From a virus: a DNA stretch of 64,000 bases. A program made the position numbers and the translations under genes. The notes under the pieces were generated by a model. It was given only the letters and a program-made list of their open reading frames with translations, did not search any database and was not told the DNA's origin. The stretch covers positions 29,601 to 93,600 of IMG/VR virus record IMGVR_UViG_3300005253_000050; one strand, 5' to 3'. Shown here piece by piece: positions 1 through 8,150 of this stretch (position 1 is the stretch's first letter; each line of letters starts with the position of its first letter).

Positions 1-543
1 GCCCTCGCCGAACTCTTCCCGCCGGAGATATACCACCGCATTCGCTTCGCCTACACCGAGGATCTTGAGGGACTGATTCAGGATGACGGGCGGGTCGCTC
101 CGTTCACGTCGGAGCTGTGGACGGAAGAGAAGCTCGCCAAGCGCCGGGAGGAATTGGGCGCGCGGATATTTGGCCGCGCCTTCCATGTGATCGGCACCAA
201 GGATGTTCGCCTCTGCGAGCAATGCAAGCGTGAGCTCGAGCCCGTCCATGTGGCCACAGAACTCAAAGTTGACACCGCGGTGCTCTACGCTGACAACCTC
301 TGGGCCATCGACGCCATGGTCGGGGACATGACCAGAGCGTGGGTGTGCCGGAGCACCCACGGTGAACCCATCCCCGTCGACAATACTTTGGAGGCGCTGG
401 AGGAGTGGATGGCGGCAAACCTTGAGGCGACGACGTGGCTCGGGACTCGGCCGGAGAGGATACCACCTGTCTATCCGGGCGGAGTGAAGCGGGTCAATGC
501 CGCCTTGGATCGGTTGAAGATTGCGGCGAAGGGAGAGGGCTGA
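1..543 (+). CDS. C-terminal part of an unrecognised phage protein, cut by the window edge
   Basis: The frame is open from base 1 to the TGA at 541-543; the true start lies outside the window. The visible 180 residues include a stretch around residues 40-60 (WTEEKLAKRREELGARIF) that resembles the linker before the nuclease domain of large terminases, and a C-x2-C pair (CEQC). No nuclease domain follows, so this is not a normal terminase C-terminus, and a complete terminase lies at 21869. The function is unknown. The stop overlaps the next start by one base (TGATG), so the two genes are probably co-translated. Confidence 0.7.
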   Translation, partial: ALAELFPPEIYHRIRFAYTEDLEGLIQDDGRVAPFTSELWTEEKLAKRREELGARIFGRAFHVIGTKDVRLCEQCKRELEPVHVATELKVDTAVLYADNLWAIDAMVGDMTRAWVCRSTHGEPIPVDNTLEALEEWMAANLEATTWLGTRPERIPPVYPGGVKRVNAALDRLKIAAKGEG

Positions 544-3218
544 TGGCCAAGGATAAGAAGAAGACCAAGCGGGTGAAGCTGGGCGAGGGAATGAGCAAGC
601 TGCGGAAGGGCGGGGTGAACTCCTCGCCGCCGGATGGAGCGGAGCCACCTCCGCCGCCGCCAGCGCAGCGGCGCCCACTGACCCGGGTCGACCCAGACAC
701 GGCCGCGGCCATCAGTGAGCTAGTCGACTACGTGGCAGCTCCGGATGACGACGACGCCCGCGACCGCCTCATCCCTGGCCAGCCCACGGCGCCGTTCACC
801 ATCGAGACGCTGGTGGGCATCGGCGAGGAGATCGAGAACGGCGTCGAGTACGTGGATGACCCGGGGTCGTGCTGCGGCAACTGCGAGTTGAGCGCCCTAT
901 CCCATGATGGCTGTTGGCGCGACCTCTGCGACGCAACAGAGTGCAAGGACTTTGAGCCAAAGCAGCAGGAAACCTGCGATTGTCGCGACGGCTCGCCGAC
1001 ACAGGACAGCGGGGAGTGGCCTCGTCCGACCGAAGCAGACCTGAAGACCATCGCAAGGCGGGCCTGTAAACGATATGGCCACCCCTCCAAGTTCAATTCC
1101 GCTGGGTTCTCGCAGGCGTTCTCGGAACACCTTGGGCTGGCAAAGAAGGGCTTTGACGGTGGCTGGGTTTGGGCGATGCTGGACGGGCGTCCGTGGGTCA
1201 AGGGCCTGCCTGGTGAGTGTCATTGGCAACTGGTCGACGCACCTCCCAGCGCACCGGAACGCCCGTCCACCATCACGTCAGAGGACGTCAAAGAGGGCTT
1301 GGCACAGGGTGTGAAGGGTGCCGAGTACATGCGGGCCGAGCGCGGGCTAGCACCTCCCAGCGCACCGCAGACAACGCCTGCCGTGAACGAGGAGGGGCCA
1401 GCCGAAGACCCGGAACCGGTATGCAGCTTGTGTGGACGCAAGGGGAATCTATCCATGATGGGCAGTAAGTGGGTGTGCCTCTCGGCTGCGGTATGCGGTA
1501 CGGAGACGACACGGCTGCGCTGCAAGCCCGCCCCGCCCGTAGACGACAGCGGGACGGGGGAGAATTGCGAGGATTGCGGGTCCACAACAGGGCAGCACTT
1601 CACGCTCCATTGCAAGCCCACCCCGCCCGCGGTCGATCCCGTCGCGAAGGTCGACTACGTCCAGGTCGTCGATGTCTGCCCGGACTGCTCGGGGACTCTC
1701 GGCTGGTCGGACGATTTCCAGTATTGGTTGTGTGCCGACTGCCCCCGCAAGGGCACCCGTGAGGATCTTCATCCCACCAGCTGGATCACCTACTCCAAGC
1801 CCGTCCCTGGGGAGGAGGCGACCACCACCACCACGACGGTGGCCGACCTCAAGCCGTGCTGCCGAGCCCACCTTGAGGAGCAGGTCATGGACGCGGCCTT
1901 CTTCGCGCCGCTGAAGAAACAGACGCCGGCCCACGTCCGGGTGGGGGAGCTAAGGGAAGAAGTGGTGAAACTGAACATCATGCTCGAGCGCGGTGAGCGC
2001 ATCGAGGCGCAGTGCGCTGAGTTGGCTGCAAAGCTCACGGCAGCCAACGCGCAGACCGAGGCATCCAAGGCCGAGGTGGTCGGGGCGAGAGATAAATTAG
2101 CCCATGCGGAGGCCCTGCTGTATGCGGAGTCGGCGGGGCGGAACCGAGCCATCGACCAGGCTGATCAGCTCCGCACGTACGGCGCTGGCCAGCACGCCAA
2201 GGTGGACGAGCTGAAAGACCGTCTTCGCCTGGAGTACAATCGAGCCAACAGGCACTGGGACAAACAGTGCAAGGTGGAGCAGCAGGCCCGCCGCGCATCC
2301 GTGACGCTCGGCGCAGAGGTCCTCCGGTGGAAGAACAACACCGACACGGAGAGAGGGCGGCGGGTCGACGTCGAACATAGGGTCGAAACCGCCATCCAGT
2401 TCCTCATCAAGCAGATTGGAATTGTCGGCGGCGCGGAGGGAGTGGAGGCCGTCGCAGGCCGAGCGGCCATCGCGCTCAGTGCCAGGCAGCAACGAATCGG
2501 GGAGCTTCAGGACCAGGTGAACCGGCTGACCAATGATGTTGGAGCAATCCTCGACGAACGTACGGCGGACCTAGATGTGCAGATCGTGCGCATGACCCAG
2601 GCCCACGAGGAGGTTATCTCGGAACTCGGTGTCTCCCAGCAGGAAGTCGCAGACCTCCAGGGCTTGCTTGCGAACCACAACGAAGAGCGGGAGGGTCAAC
2701 TGGCTCTCGTTGAATCGCTTATGAGGCAACTCGATCGGTCGGTCCTTCGATCGGAGTGGACCTGTCCCCAGTGTGAGCAACCGTGCACGTGGGAGGATGA
2801 CCGCTGGCTCTGCAGCTCGGAGATGTGCGGGGCAAGCGGGACGCGGCCGAAGGACGACGAGGAGCAGCCAGTGTTCCACGGGAAGGGTTCGATCCCCTGC
2901 TCCAAGTGTGGGGCAACCTCTGCCGAGGCGACCCTGAGAAGCATCGGAAGGGTATGGTCCTGCTCGGACGAGAAGGCATGCATGGGGAGGTGGACGAGGA
3001 AGGACCAGCGTCCACCCGACATCCTCGACTGCTTCATGGCGAAGGGTGGCACCCCTGCATCCAGCGCCCGAGATTATCTCGTTGCCGTCCTCGAATCAGT
3101 CCGAGACATCGACGACGACGGCGCAGCGGAGTTCCTCGTCAAGGCCGTGACCAAGCTCGAGGAGCGGGTGGTCGAGCTGGAGAAGTATCGGACGGCTAAA
3201 AGAGGAGAACGACCATGA
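543..3218 (+). CDS. Large multi-zinc-ribbon, coiled-coil phage protein of unknown function
   Basis: The start is the ATG at 543, inside the upstream stop codon; an in-frame GTG/TTG upstream would overlap the previous gene. The product has 891 residues. Order seen: basic N-terminus, proline run near residue 35, Cys cluster SCCGNC near 108, zinc-ribbon-like Cys pairs near 294, 342 and 379, a long polar helical coiled-coil stretch from about 463 to 730, then two more four-Cys ribbons near 741-763 and 786-815. The repeated ribbons look like copies of one module (short C-x2-C, spacer, aromatic/W, C-x4-C). No enzyme motif is visible. It could be a nucleic-acid-binding or scaffolding protein; that is inference. 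Confidence 0.85.
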   Translation: MAKDKKKTKRVKLGEGMSKLRKGGVNSSPPDGAEPPPPPPAQRRPLTRVDPDTAAAISELVDYVAAPDDDDARDRLIPGQPTAPFTIETLVGIGEEIENGVEYVDDPGSCCGNCELSALSHDGCWRDLCDATECKDFEPKQQETCDCRDGSPTQDSGEWPRPTEADLKTIARRACKRYGHPSKFNSAGFSQAFSEHLGLAKKGFDGGWVWAMLDGRPWVKGLPGECHWQLVDAPPSAPERPSTITSEDVKEGLAQGVKGAEYMRAERGLAPPSAPQTTPAVNEEGPAEDPEPVCSLCGRKGNLSMMGSKWVCLSAAVCGTETTRLRCKPAPPVDDSGTGENCEDCGSTTGQHFTLHCKPTPPAVDPVAKVDYVQVVDVCPDCSGTLGWSDDFQYWLCADCPRKGTREDLHPTSWITYSKPVPGEEATTTTTTVADLKPCCRAHLEEQVMDAAFFAPLKKQTPAHVRVGELREEVVKLNIMLERGERIEAQCAELAAKLTAANAQTEASKAEVVGARDKLAHAEALLYAESAGRNRAIDQADQLRTYGAGQHAKVDELKDRLRLEYNRANRHWDKQCKVEQQARRASVTLGAEVLRWKNNTDTERGRRVDVEHRVETAIQFLIKQIGIVGGAEGVEAVAGRAAIALSARQQRIGELQDQVNRLTNDVGAILDERTADLDVQIVRMTQAHEEVISELGVSQQEVADLQGLLANHNEEREGQLALVESLMRQLDRSVLRSEWTCPQCEQPCTWEDDRWLCSSEMCGASGTRPKDDEEQPVFHGKGSIPCSKCGATSAEATLRSIGRVWSCSDEKACMGRWTRKDQRPPDILDCFMAKGGTPASSARDYLVAVLESVRDIDDDGAAEFLVKAVTKLEERVVELEKYRTAKRGERP

Positions 3219-3733
3219 GTAGAAAGCACGACCTGCTCAAGCAGTTTGAGAGGGCCCTCCATGAAATCGACCCGTCCGCCAGGGTCATGGTGATGGAGGT
3301 GCTGCCGGGCTGGAATCTGGACGACAAGGAGAAGTCCGAGCCCGTCCACTTCAACCCGACCCAGTTGCAGCGCGTCAACGATTTCCTCGGGCCGAAGTAT
3401 GGAGTCGTGGAGACGTCCGAGACCCATCTCGCCAACCTGGCACAACGCAGCACGTCGCCGGGTAAGCTCACCCTCGCCACGATTCCGGTGTGTCCGGTGT
3501 GCGTGGTGGAGCTGGATGAAAACCAGGCATCATCCACCTGCCCGAAGTGCGGCGAGAGGCTGTCGAGCGGAGCAGGGGAGTTCGGCCACGCCTACGACTC
3601 CTCCAGCATCACGGGAGTGGCCGACGCACTGAAGGCGGCCGCCGAGCCAGACCACGGCAACTGCGGCGACTGGGTTAGAGTCAGCCGGTTCTGGTTGCGT
3701 AGACTCGCCGACAATCTGAAAGGGAAGCCATGA
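3215..3733 (+). CDS. Small zinc-ribbon phage protein
   Basis: The product has 172 residues and overlaps the upstream stop by four bases (ATGA). A zinc-ribbon signature is visible in the middle: CPVC followed about 16 residues later by CPKCG. The N-terminal half is acidic/hydrophilic, and the C-terminus has a short basic helix (RVSRFWLRRLADNLKG). It belongs to the same overlapping gene chain as its neighbours and is probably translated by coupling. The function is unknown. Confidence 0.75.
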   Translation: MSRKHDLLKQFERALHEIDPSARVMVMEVLPGWNLDDKEKSEPVHFNPTQLQRVNDFLGPKYGVVETSETHLANLAQRSTSPGKLTLATIPVCPVCVVELDENQASSTCPKCGERLSSGAGEFGHAYDSSSITGVADALKAAAEPDHGNCGDWVRVSRFWLRRLADNLKGKP

Positions 3734-4140
3734 ACGACTCACCCGCCACCCACACCGGCACCATGACCTGGCCCCTGGATTCGATGAACGGCCCAGAGGG
3801 CGAGCGCCTAATCCAGCTGCGTGAGTGCGAGTACGGTTGGATGGGCGACGGCTTCCGATGGAAGGCGGACGGCAGCGCTCCGCGGGCGCTCGTCACCGAC
3901 GGCAAGTGGATCGAAACCTACTTTGGGCTGAGAGTGAATTCTATCCGACCCCGACCGGTTGAAGAGCTGAGGGAGTTTTATCAGAGGGCGGTGGACCACT
4001 CGGCAACGCAACTGGGGCAACTAGGCCAGGAGCAGGCCTCGCTCAACCGGGTGCTCGCCATCGTCCACAAGGAGCAGGTCTTGGCCCTCGCTGCGCTGGG
4101 AGCATTTGACGAGGAGCACGGCACAGGAGGAGAAACATGA
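3730..4140 (+). CDS. Hypothetical phage protein
   Basis: The product has 136 residues, starting at an ATG that overlaps the previous TGA by four bases. The first half is rich in Trp and Gly (GWMGDGFRWKADG); the second half is a predicted helical segment (ELREFYQRAVDHSATQLGQ) typical of a short coiled coil. There are no Cys pairs, signal peptide or membrane segment. The gene is not recognised. Its place in the chain of coupled small genes is the only functional hint. Confidence 0.7.
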   Translation: MNDSPATHTGTMTWPLDSMNGPEGERLIQLRECEYGWMGDGFRWKADGSAPRALVTDGKWIETYFGLRVNSIRPRPVEELREFYQRAVDHSATQLGQLGQEQASLNRVLAIVHKEQVLALAALGAFDEEHGTGGET

Positions 4141-4445
4141 GCAAGCTCACGCGGGCAACGGTGCCGATGTGTGGTAAGTGCGAAGGCGAAATGATCGAAA
4201 ACGTCGCCAAACGAGGCTCGTTTGTATATCGGTGCCTAGTCTGTGGAGATAACACCTATGGCCCTCGTTACTGGGGCTACTACCCGGTCGACGTCGCGGG
4301 AGTGGTGACCGACCTCAGATTCATCGCGAAATCGTGGCGGGAGATGGGGCAGGAGGACACGGCAGACCACTACGACGGCATGGCCGACCGGCTTGAAGGC
4401 AAGGATGCGGAGGCAAACCATGAACGACCTCAGCCAACTTCGTAA
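4137..4445 (+). CDS. Small zinc-ribbon phage protein
   Basis: The product has 102 residues, with a GGAGG-type site before the ATG and a four-base overlap with the gene before. The N-terminus carries a four-Cys zinc ribbon: CGKC near residue 12 and CLVCG about 20 residues later. The C-terminal half (VVTDLRFIAKSWREMG) is a polar helix, similar in arrangement to the gene at 3215 (ribbon, then helix), so the two may be distant relatives. The function is unknown. Confidence 0.72.
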   Translation: MSKLTRATVPMCGKCEGEMIENVAKRGSFVYRCLVCGDNTYGPRYWGYYPVDVAGVVTDLRFIAKSWREMGQEDTADHYDGMADRLEGKDAEANHERPQPTS

Positions 4446-4791
4446 AGTCGCGCCGCGGATACTAGGCCCGGACTGGGAGGAGATTATCCCGTGTCCCACC
4501 GTCGGCGCCATGGCCTGGAGCTGTGCGAACGGGCTGGTCGTTATCGCCTCGGTTGGAATCGAGTCCGACGGGCACAGCTGGTTCCATGTGAGCACGTCCA
4601 GAGCGGGTAGGCTCCCCAATTGGAGGGACCTCCAGTATGTGAAGGACACCTTCATCGGCCGCGACCGAAAAGCTATCCAAATCCTACCGGCGTCGGCCGA
4701 GCACGTAAATCTCCACCCGTTCTGCCTCCACCTCTGGTGTTGCTTGGACGGGGACGTGCTGCCGGACTTCCGGGTGGACGGGGATATTTAG
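4420..4791 (+). CDS. Hypothetical phage protein
   Basis: I chose the ATG at 4420 because GGAGG (4409-4413) sits six bases before it; upstream in-frame starts lack such a site. This gives 123 residues and a 26-base overlap with the gene before. The sequence is mixed alpha/beta with several Trp residues (AMAWSCANG, HSWFHVSTS, LHLWCCLDGD). No family is recognised. Confidence 0.65.
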   Translation: MNDLSQLRKVAPRILGPDWEEIIPCPTVGAMAWSCANGLVVIASVGIESDGHSWFHVSTSRAGRLPNWRDLQYVKDTFIGRDRKAIQILPASAEHVNLHPFCLHLWCCLDGDVLPDFRVDGDI

Positions 4792-4793
4792 CG

Positions 4794-5126
4794 ATGGCGA
4801 AGATGAGTAGCAAGAACGTCCCACCAACGAACTACGAGCCCCGCCCAATTTGTTGTGAGCGGCACTGCGACGGGCGACAACTCGAGCCCGACTCCTGGGA
4901 GGTGGTGAAAAACTCGGTGGCGGACGCAGTCCTCCAGGTTAACCTCGCCGAGCCGAAGTCTGGTTATAAGGTCCGGGCCTACGCTCCTTTTCCAGTGCCT
5001 GTCTGGGTCTGCACGAAGTGCGGGAGAGTTGAGAAACCCACCGATGCGTTGGCCTGGGCCGCCGCTTTTGTCGCCCAAGGCGGCCGGAGCCCACGCCCTG
5101 GTCACTCCCACCAGGAGGACAAATGA
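4794..5126 (+). CDS. Small Cys-containing phage protein
   Basis: The ATG at 4794 lies two bases after the previous stop and gives 110 residues. Longer in-frame starts would run through the whole of the upstream gene. Cys pairs are visible: ICCERHC near residue 20 and CTKCG near residue 77, which could form one zinc site. The end is basic (RSPRPGHSHQEDK) and overlaps the next ATG by four bases. The function is unknown. Confidence 0.68.
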   Translation: MAKMSSKNVPPTNYEPRPICCERHCDGRQLEPDSWEVVKNSVADAVLQVNLAEPKSGYKVRAYAPFPVPVWVCTKCGRVEKPTDALAWAAAFVAQGGRSPRPGHSHQEDK

Positions 5127-5461
5127 CCATCCTCGTCGAAACAACCCCAGCCGAACGTGAATCTTGGGCCGCACTCGATTCGGTCCCAGATGAAGATGGG
5201 CTGCAGCGACTAATCAGCGATGCAGCTCGAGCTGCGGAGTTCGAGGGTGTTATGAATCGGGTGCGGGGCTTGTTAGATAACGCTGGGAATGAGTCCCTCG
5301 TCGGGCGCCGCAGTTCCACAGCCCGCCAGTGTTCCAGGTGCGGGGCATCCGGGGCCGGTTCACAGTTTGTGTGGAGCAGGTACCCGGACGAGCCACACTT
5401 CGCCTGGCACTGCGAGGACGAGAGCGGCTGTGCAGGCCGGGCCAAGAAGGAGACGGGATGA
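5123..5461 (+). CDS. Small zinc-ribbon phage protein
   Basis: The product has 112 residues in the coupled gene chain (ATGA overlap at 5123, ATG of the next gene at 5458). The N-terminal two thirds are helical and acidic. The C-terminus carries a ribbon with CSRCGASG, a spacer with aromatic residues, and CEDESGC. The layout (helix, then C-terminal zinc ribbon) recurs in several neighbours. The function is unknown. Confidence 0.7.
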   Translation: MTILVETTPAERESWAALDSVPDEDGLQRLISDAARAAEFEGVMNRVRGLLDNAGNESLVGRRSSTARQCSRCGASGAGSQFVWSRYPDEPHFAWHCEDESGCAGRAKKETG

Positions 5462-5757
5462 GTGCGCGGAGTTACTTCAGGGGCCACCCGATCATCCGTC
5501 TCTTCGGGCGCTGGGTCTATGAGGACAACGGTGCCTCTTTGCCGGCTGATGGCGGAGACACCCGCCCGTGTGCTCGGTGTGGCCAGCAGACGCCCCTCGG
5601 CGAGGGTGAGGTGGATCCATGCCTTGGGGCCCTCCCTGGAGTAGATAACGCTTGCTGTGGGCATGGCGTGCCCAGTGAGGCTTACATCCGCTTCACGAAC
5701 GGAGTGGTCGTCAGGGGCTTCACCGTGGAGTACGGGGAAGCGACGGAGCCAGAATGA
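5458..5757 (+). CDS. Small phage protein with CCGHG motif
   Basis: I chose the ATG at 5458 because it overlaps the preceding stop by four bases; this gives 99 residues. The sequence contains CARCGQQTP and a later CCGHGVPSEAYIRF stretch. A CCGHG motif followed by an aromatic strand is common in small uncharacterised phage proteins. No function is known. The gene ends at the ATGA that starts the methyltransferase, so the two are probably translated together. Confidence 0.72.
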   Translation: MSARSYFRGHPIIRLFGRWVYEDNGASLPADGGDTRPCARCGQQTPLGEGEVDPCLGALPGVDNACCGHGVPSEAYIRFTNGVVVRGFTVEYGEATEPE

Positions 5758-7316
5758 TTCTCCAGGGCGACTCCACCTCCCTCCCACTCGCAGACTCATC
5801 TGTGGACGCCGTCGTAACTGACCCGCCGTACGGTCTAGAGTTCATGGGAAAGGACTGGGACCGAGCGGTGCCACCCGTCGCCATCTGGAAAGAAGTCCTC
5901 CGCGTCATGAAGCCAGGCGCCTTCGCCGCCATCCTATGCTCGCCCCGCCAGGACCTACAGTCCCGGATGATAGTGAATTTCGAAGGCGCGGGCTTTTGTA
6001 CCGGGTTCACCTCAATCATGTGGACCTACGCAACAGGCTTTCCGAAGGCTGGAAATTTGTCCAAGCTCGCAGACCGACGTCGGAGAGACGATGTAAGGCC
6101 AGTCTGTAGATTCCTGCGTCGGCGAATCGAGGAACTCGGCGTGCACATCAAGACGATTGCGGCCGAGTTCGGGTTTCATCCCCGCATGGTTGAGCACTGG
6201 GCAGCAAGAGACACCGACAGCCAGCCAACGGTGCCCACCTGGGACCAGTGGCTGCAGCTCAAGGGACTACTCGGGTTCGGGGACAAGATGGACGACGAGG
6301 TCGCACGGCTGAACCACCGCAAGGGCACCCTCGGTGACGCGTGGCACGAGAGAGAGGTGATAGGTGAGCGTGCACCAACGGGCCCTTCTTGGTTCGCCGA
6401 GAATGACCAGCGGATCACCGCCCCATCCACCCCCGAAGCTAGGGAGCTCGAAGGCGCCTACGCCGGCTTTCAGCCCAAGCCCGCGTTTGAACCCGTGCTG
6501 ATCGTCATGAAGCCGCTTACAGAAAAGACCTATCTCGATCAAGCGCTGGCCAATGGCAAGGGTTGTTCTTGGCTCGACGACGCGCGGATCCCGACTGATA
6601 CACTCGCAAGCGGCGGCAAGCCGACGGCAACCAATAATCCATGCTTCGCGAGCAAGGGCAACAATCCATGCACGACACGCGCTGCGCCGCACGACGCCGG
6701 CCGCTTCCCCGCCAACGTCCTATGCTGCGACGACGCGCTCAACGATGGGAGGGTGAGCGGTGGTGGGCAGCGTATTGTCGGCGGAACCAATCGCACTGTT
6801 ACAAAACACATTGGACAAATGAGCGAACAGCCACGGACTGACGCGGTGGTGAATATCGGCGACGCCGGCTCATACTCCCGGTACTTCGACCTGGATCAGT
6901 GGTGGGTAGACAGGATCGCGCGGCTGCCCGAATCGGTGCAGCGCGTGTTCCCGTGGCTCATTGTGCCGAAGCCTAGCAAGAGGGAGAAAAACGCGGGGCT
7001 GGAAGAGCAGGGGAATCATCACGTCTCGGTCAAGCCCGTCCGACTCATGTCTTACCTGGTCACGTTGTTTTCACGAGTGGGCGAGGTCGTGCTCGACCCG
7101 TTCGTTGGGAGCGGGTCCACAGGGGTGGCTGCTGAAATCATGGCCCGGCGGTTTGTTGGCGTAGAGCTCGACCATGAGTACGCCGAGCTGGCTGAGAGGC
7201 GTGAGCGCTTCGCAGCGGCAAGGGACTGCGGGACCATGGCGTTCGAGCTGCAGCCATTGGCGACGGCGGGAGCGCCGGACCCAAACCAGGGCGACTTGTT
7301 CGGGGAGGATAGCTGA
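5754..7316 (+). CDS. Beta-class DNA methyltransferase (N6-adenine or N4-cytosine)
   Basis: This 520-residue enzyme should transfer a methyl group from S-adenosylmethionine to an exocyclic amino group in DNA. Catalytic motif IV (DPPYGLEF, residues 23-30) comes first, and the SAM-binding motif I (LDPFVGSGSTG, around 447-457, followed by FVGVELD) comes near the C-terminus. That order defines the beta class. Between them, around residues 95-180, is an inserted helical segment with an HTH-like stretch (IKTIAAEFGFHPRMVEHW), which could be part of target recognition. No restriction endonuclease is next to it, so it is probably an orphan enzyme that protects or marks phage DNA. The gene starts at an ATGA overlap. 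Confidence 0.93.
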   Translation: MILQGDSTSLPLADSSVDAVVTDPPYGLEFMGKDWDRAVPPVAIWKEVLRVMKPGAFAAILCSPRQDLQSRMIVNFEGAGFCTGFTSIMWTYATGFPKAGNLSKLADRRRRDDVRPVCRFLRRRIEELGVHIKTIAAEFGFHPRMVEHWAARDTDSQPTVPTWDQWLQLKGLLGFGDKMDDEVARLNHRKGTLGDAWHEREVIGERAPTGPSWFAENDQRITAPSTPEARELEGAYAGFQPKPAFEPVLIVMKPLTEKTYLDQALANGKGCSWLDDARIPTDTLASGGKPTATNNPCFASKGNNPCTTRAAPHDAGRFPANVLCCDDALNDGRVSGGGQRIVGGTNRTVTKHIGQMSEQPRTDAVVNIGDAGSYSRYFDLDQWWVDRIARLPESVQRVFPWLIVPKPSKREKNAGLEEQGNHHVSVKPVRLMSYLVTLFSRVGEVVLDPFVGSGSTGVAAEIMARRFVGVELDHEYAELAERRERFAAARDCGTMAFELQPLATAGAPDPNQGDLFGEDS

Positions 7317-7329
7317 TGATTCCTTGGGG

Positions 7330-7430
7330 ATTACAATTGAGCCGGGCGGAAACCCGAAGTATGTCCAGTCACTTGGAACCAATTGTAAAAGAATGTCAGA
7401 GATTGTGGCGAATTGTCGCCAATTGTAAAA
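7330..7430. promoter_or_regulatory. Operator-like region with repeated AATTG boxes and a hairpin
   Basis: The 142-base gap after the methyltransferase contains CAATTG at 7334-7339, 7380-7385 and 7420-7425, the last two as a 12-base repeat CCAATTGTAAAA spaced by 40 bases. Between them a related box forms a perfect hairpin, TGGCGA-ATTG-TCGCCA (7406-7421). No good -35/-10 pair is visible. The pattern fits protein-binding sites or an RNA structure ahead of the gene at 7459. Confidence 0.45.
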
Positions 7431-7458
7431 ACACTGGTTGAACCAGGGAAAAACTAGG

Positions 7459-7842
7459 ATGCTCTCGTACCTCATCGGCGCCGGCCAGAAGACCCACATC
7501 ATCGACGAAACCACCCGCGGTGGTGAACTCGGCCCAGGGACTACCCTGTGCGGCCGGCCGGTGCGCGGTGGGTCCGTCGAGGAGTCCGAGCGGATCCCGG
7601 GCTGCTCCATCTGCGCTCGGGTGCTCCGGAAGATGCAACGGGAGTTCGACGCCAGGTCCGAGCCCCTCAAGTCGGCCCCGATGCCGCTGGTGAACGACCG
7701 CGACTTCCTGTGCCCGATATGCCGGGAGCCGCTGAGGCTTGCTGCCAAGAGGCACTCATTCCCAACGCAGCGCGTCAACACCGTCCGGGTGACGATGATG
7801 CTCATCTGCAACAACGAGCCCGGGCACGGAGAAGAGCCATGA
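7459..7842 (+). CDS. Small zinc-binding phage protein
   Basis: I chose the ATG at 7459 (127 residues); a TTG at 7438 is possible, but an AGGGA element at 7445-7449 favours 7459. Two putative zinc sites are visible: THIID...TLCG...GCSICARVL in the N-terminal half, and CPICREPL with a later C/H group (LICNNEPGHG) in the C-terminal half. It follows a repeat-containing intergenic region that may regulate it, and it overlaps the next gene by four bases. The function is unknown. Confidence 0.68.
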   Translation: MLSYLIGAGQKTHIIDETTRGGELGPGTTLCGRPVRGGSVEESERIPGCSICARVLRKMQREFDARSEPLKSAPMPLVNDRDFLCPICREPLRLAAKRHSFPTQRVNTVRVTMMLICNNEPGHGEEP

Positions 7843-8150
7843 CGGATTTCGAGGCGCTCGGGACCAAGCTCGGGAGGCTGGTCACGAAGAAGCGGGCCGC
7901 GTACGGCAACAGCCATGAGAAGAGCGGTGAGGTGCTCGCCATCCTCTACCCCGGTGGTGTGCAGCCGGACCAGTACGGCGACATGCTCACGGTAGCCAGG
8001 GTGCTTGACAAGCTGTTCAGGGTGGCCACTGACCGGGGCGCCTATGGCGAGAGCCCGTGGAAGGATGTCGCTGGCTATGGCCTCCTTGGGTGGGCCGCTG
8101 CAGAACGCCGGGTCGTGAAGTGTGGTGATGGGGCCGGGAGCCAGCGGTGA
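7839..8150 (+). CDS. Possible Nmad1/DUF1599-like (MazG-like fold) protein
   Basis: The product has 103 residues. The central pattern KKRAAYGNSHEKSG, then ARVLDKLFRV, then ESPWKDVAGYGLLG resembles the small phage family called 'nucleotide modification associated domain 1' (DUF1599), whose all-helical fold is related to MazG-type nucleotide pyrophosphohydrolases. In that family, Asp/Glu and Lys residues in the DKL and ESP...D motifs are conserved and are present here. The assignment is by eye. A methyltransferase lies two genes upstream, which fits a DNA or nucleotide modification role but does not prove it. Confidence 0.5.
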   Translation: MTDFEALGTKLGRLVTKKRAAYGNSHEKSGEVLAILYPGGVQPDQYGDMLTVARVLDKLFRVATDRGAYGESPWKDVAGYGLLGWAAAERRVVKCGDGAGSQR

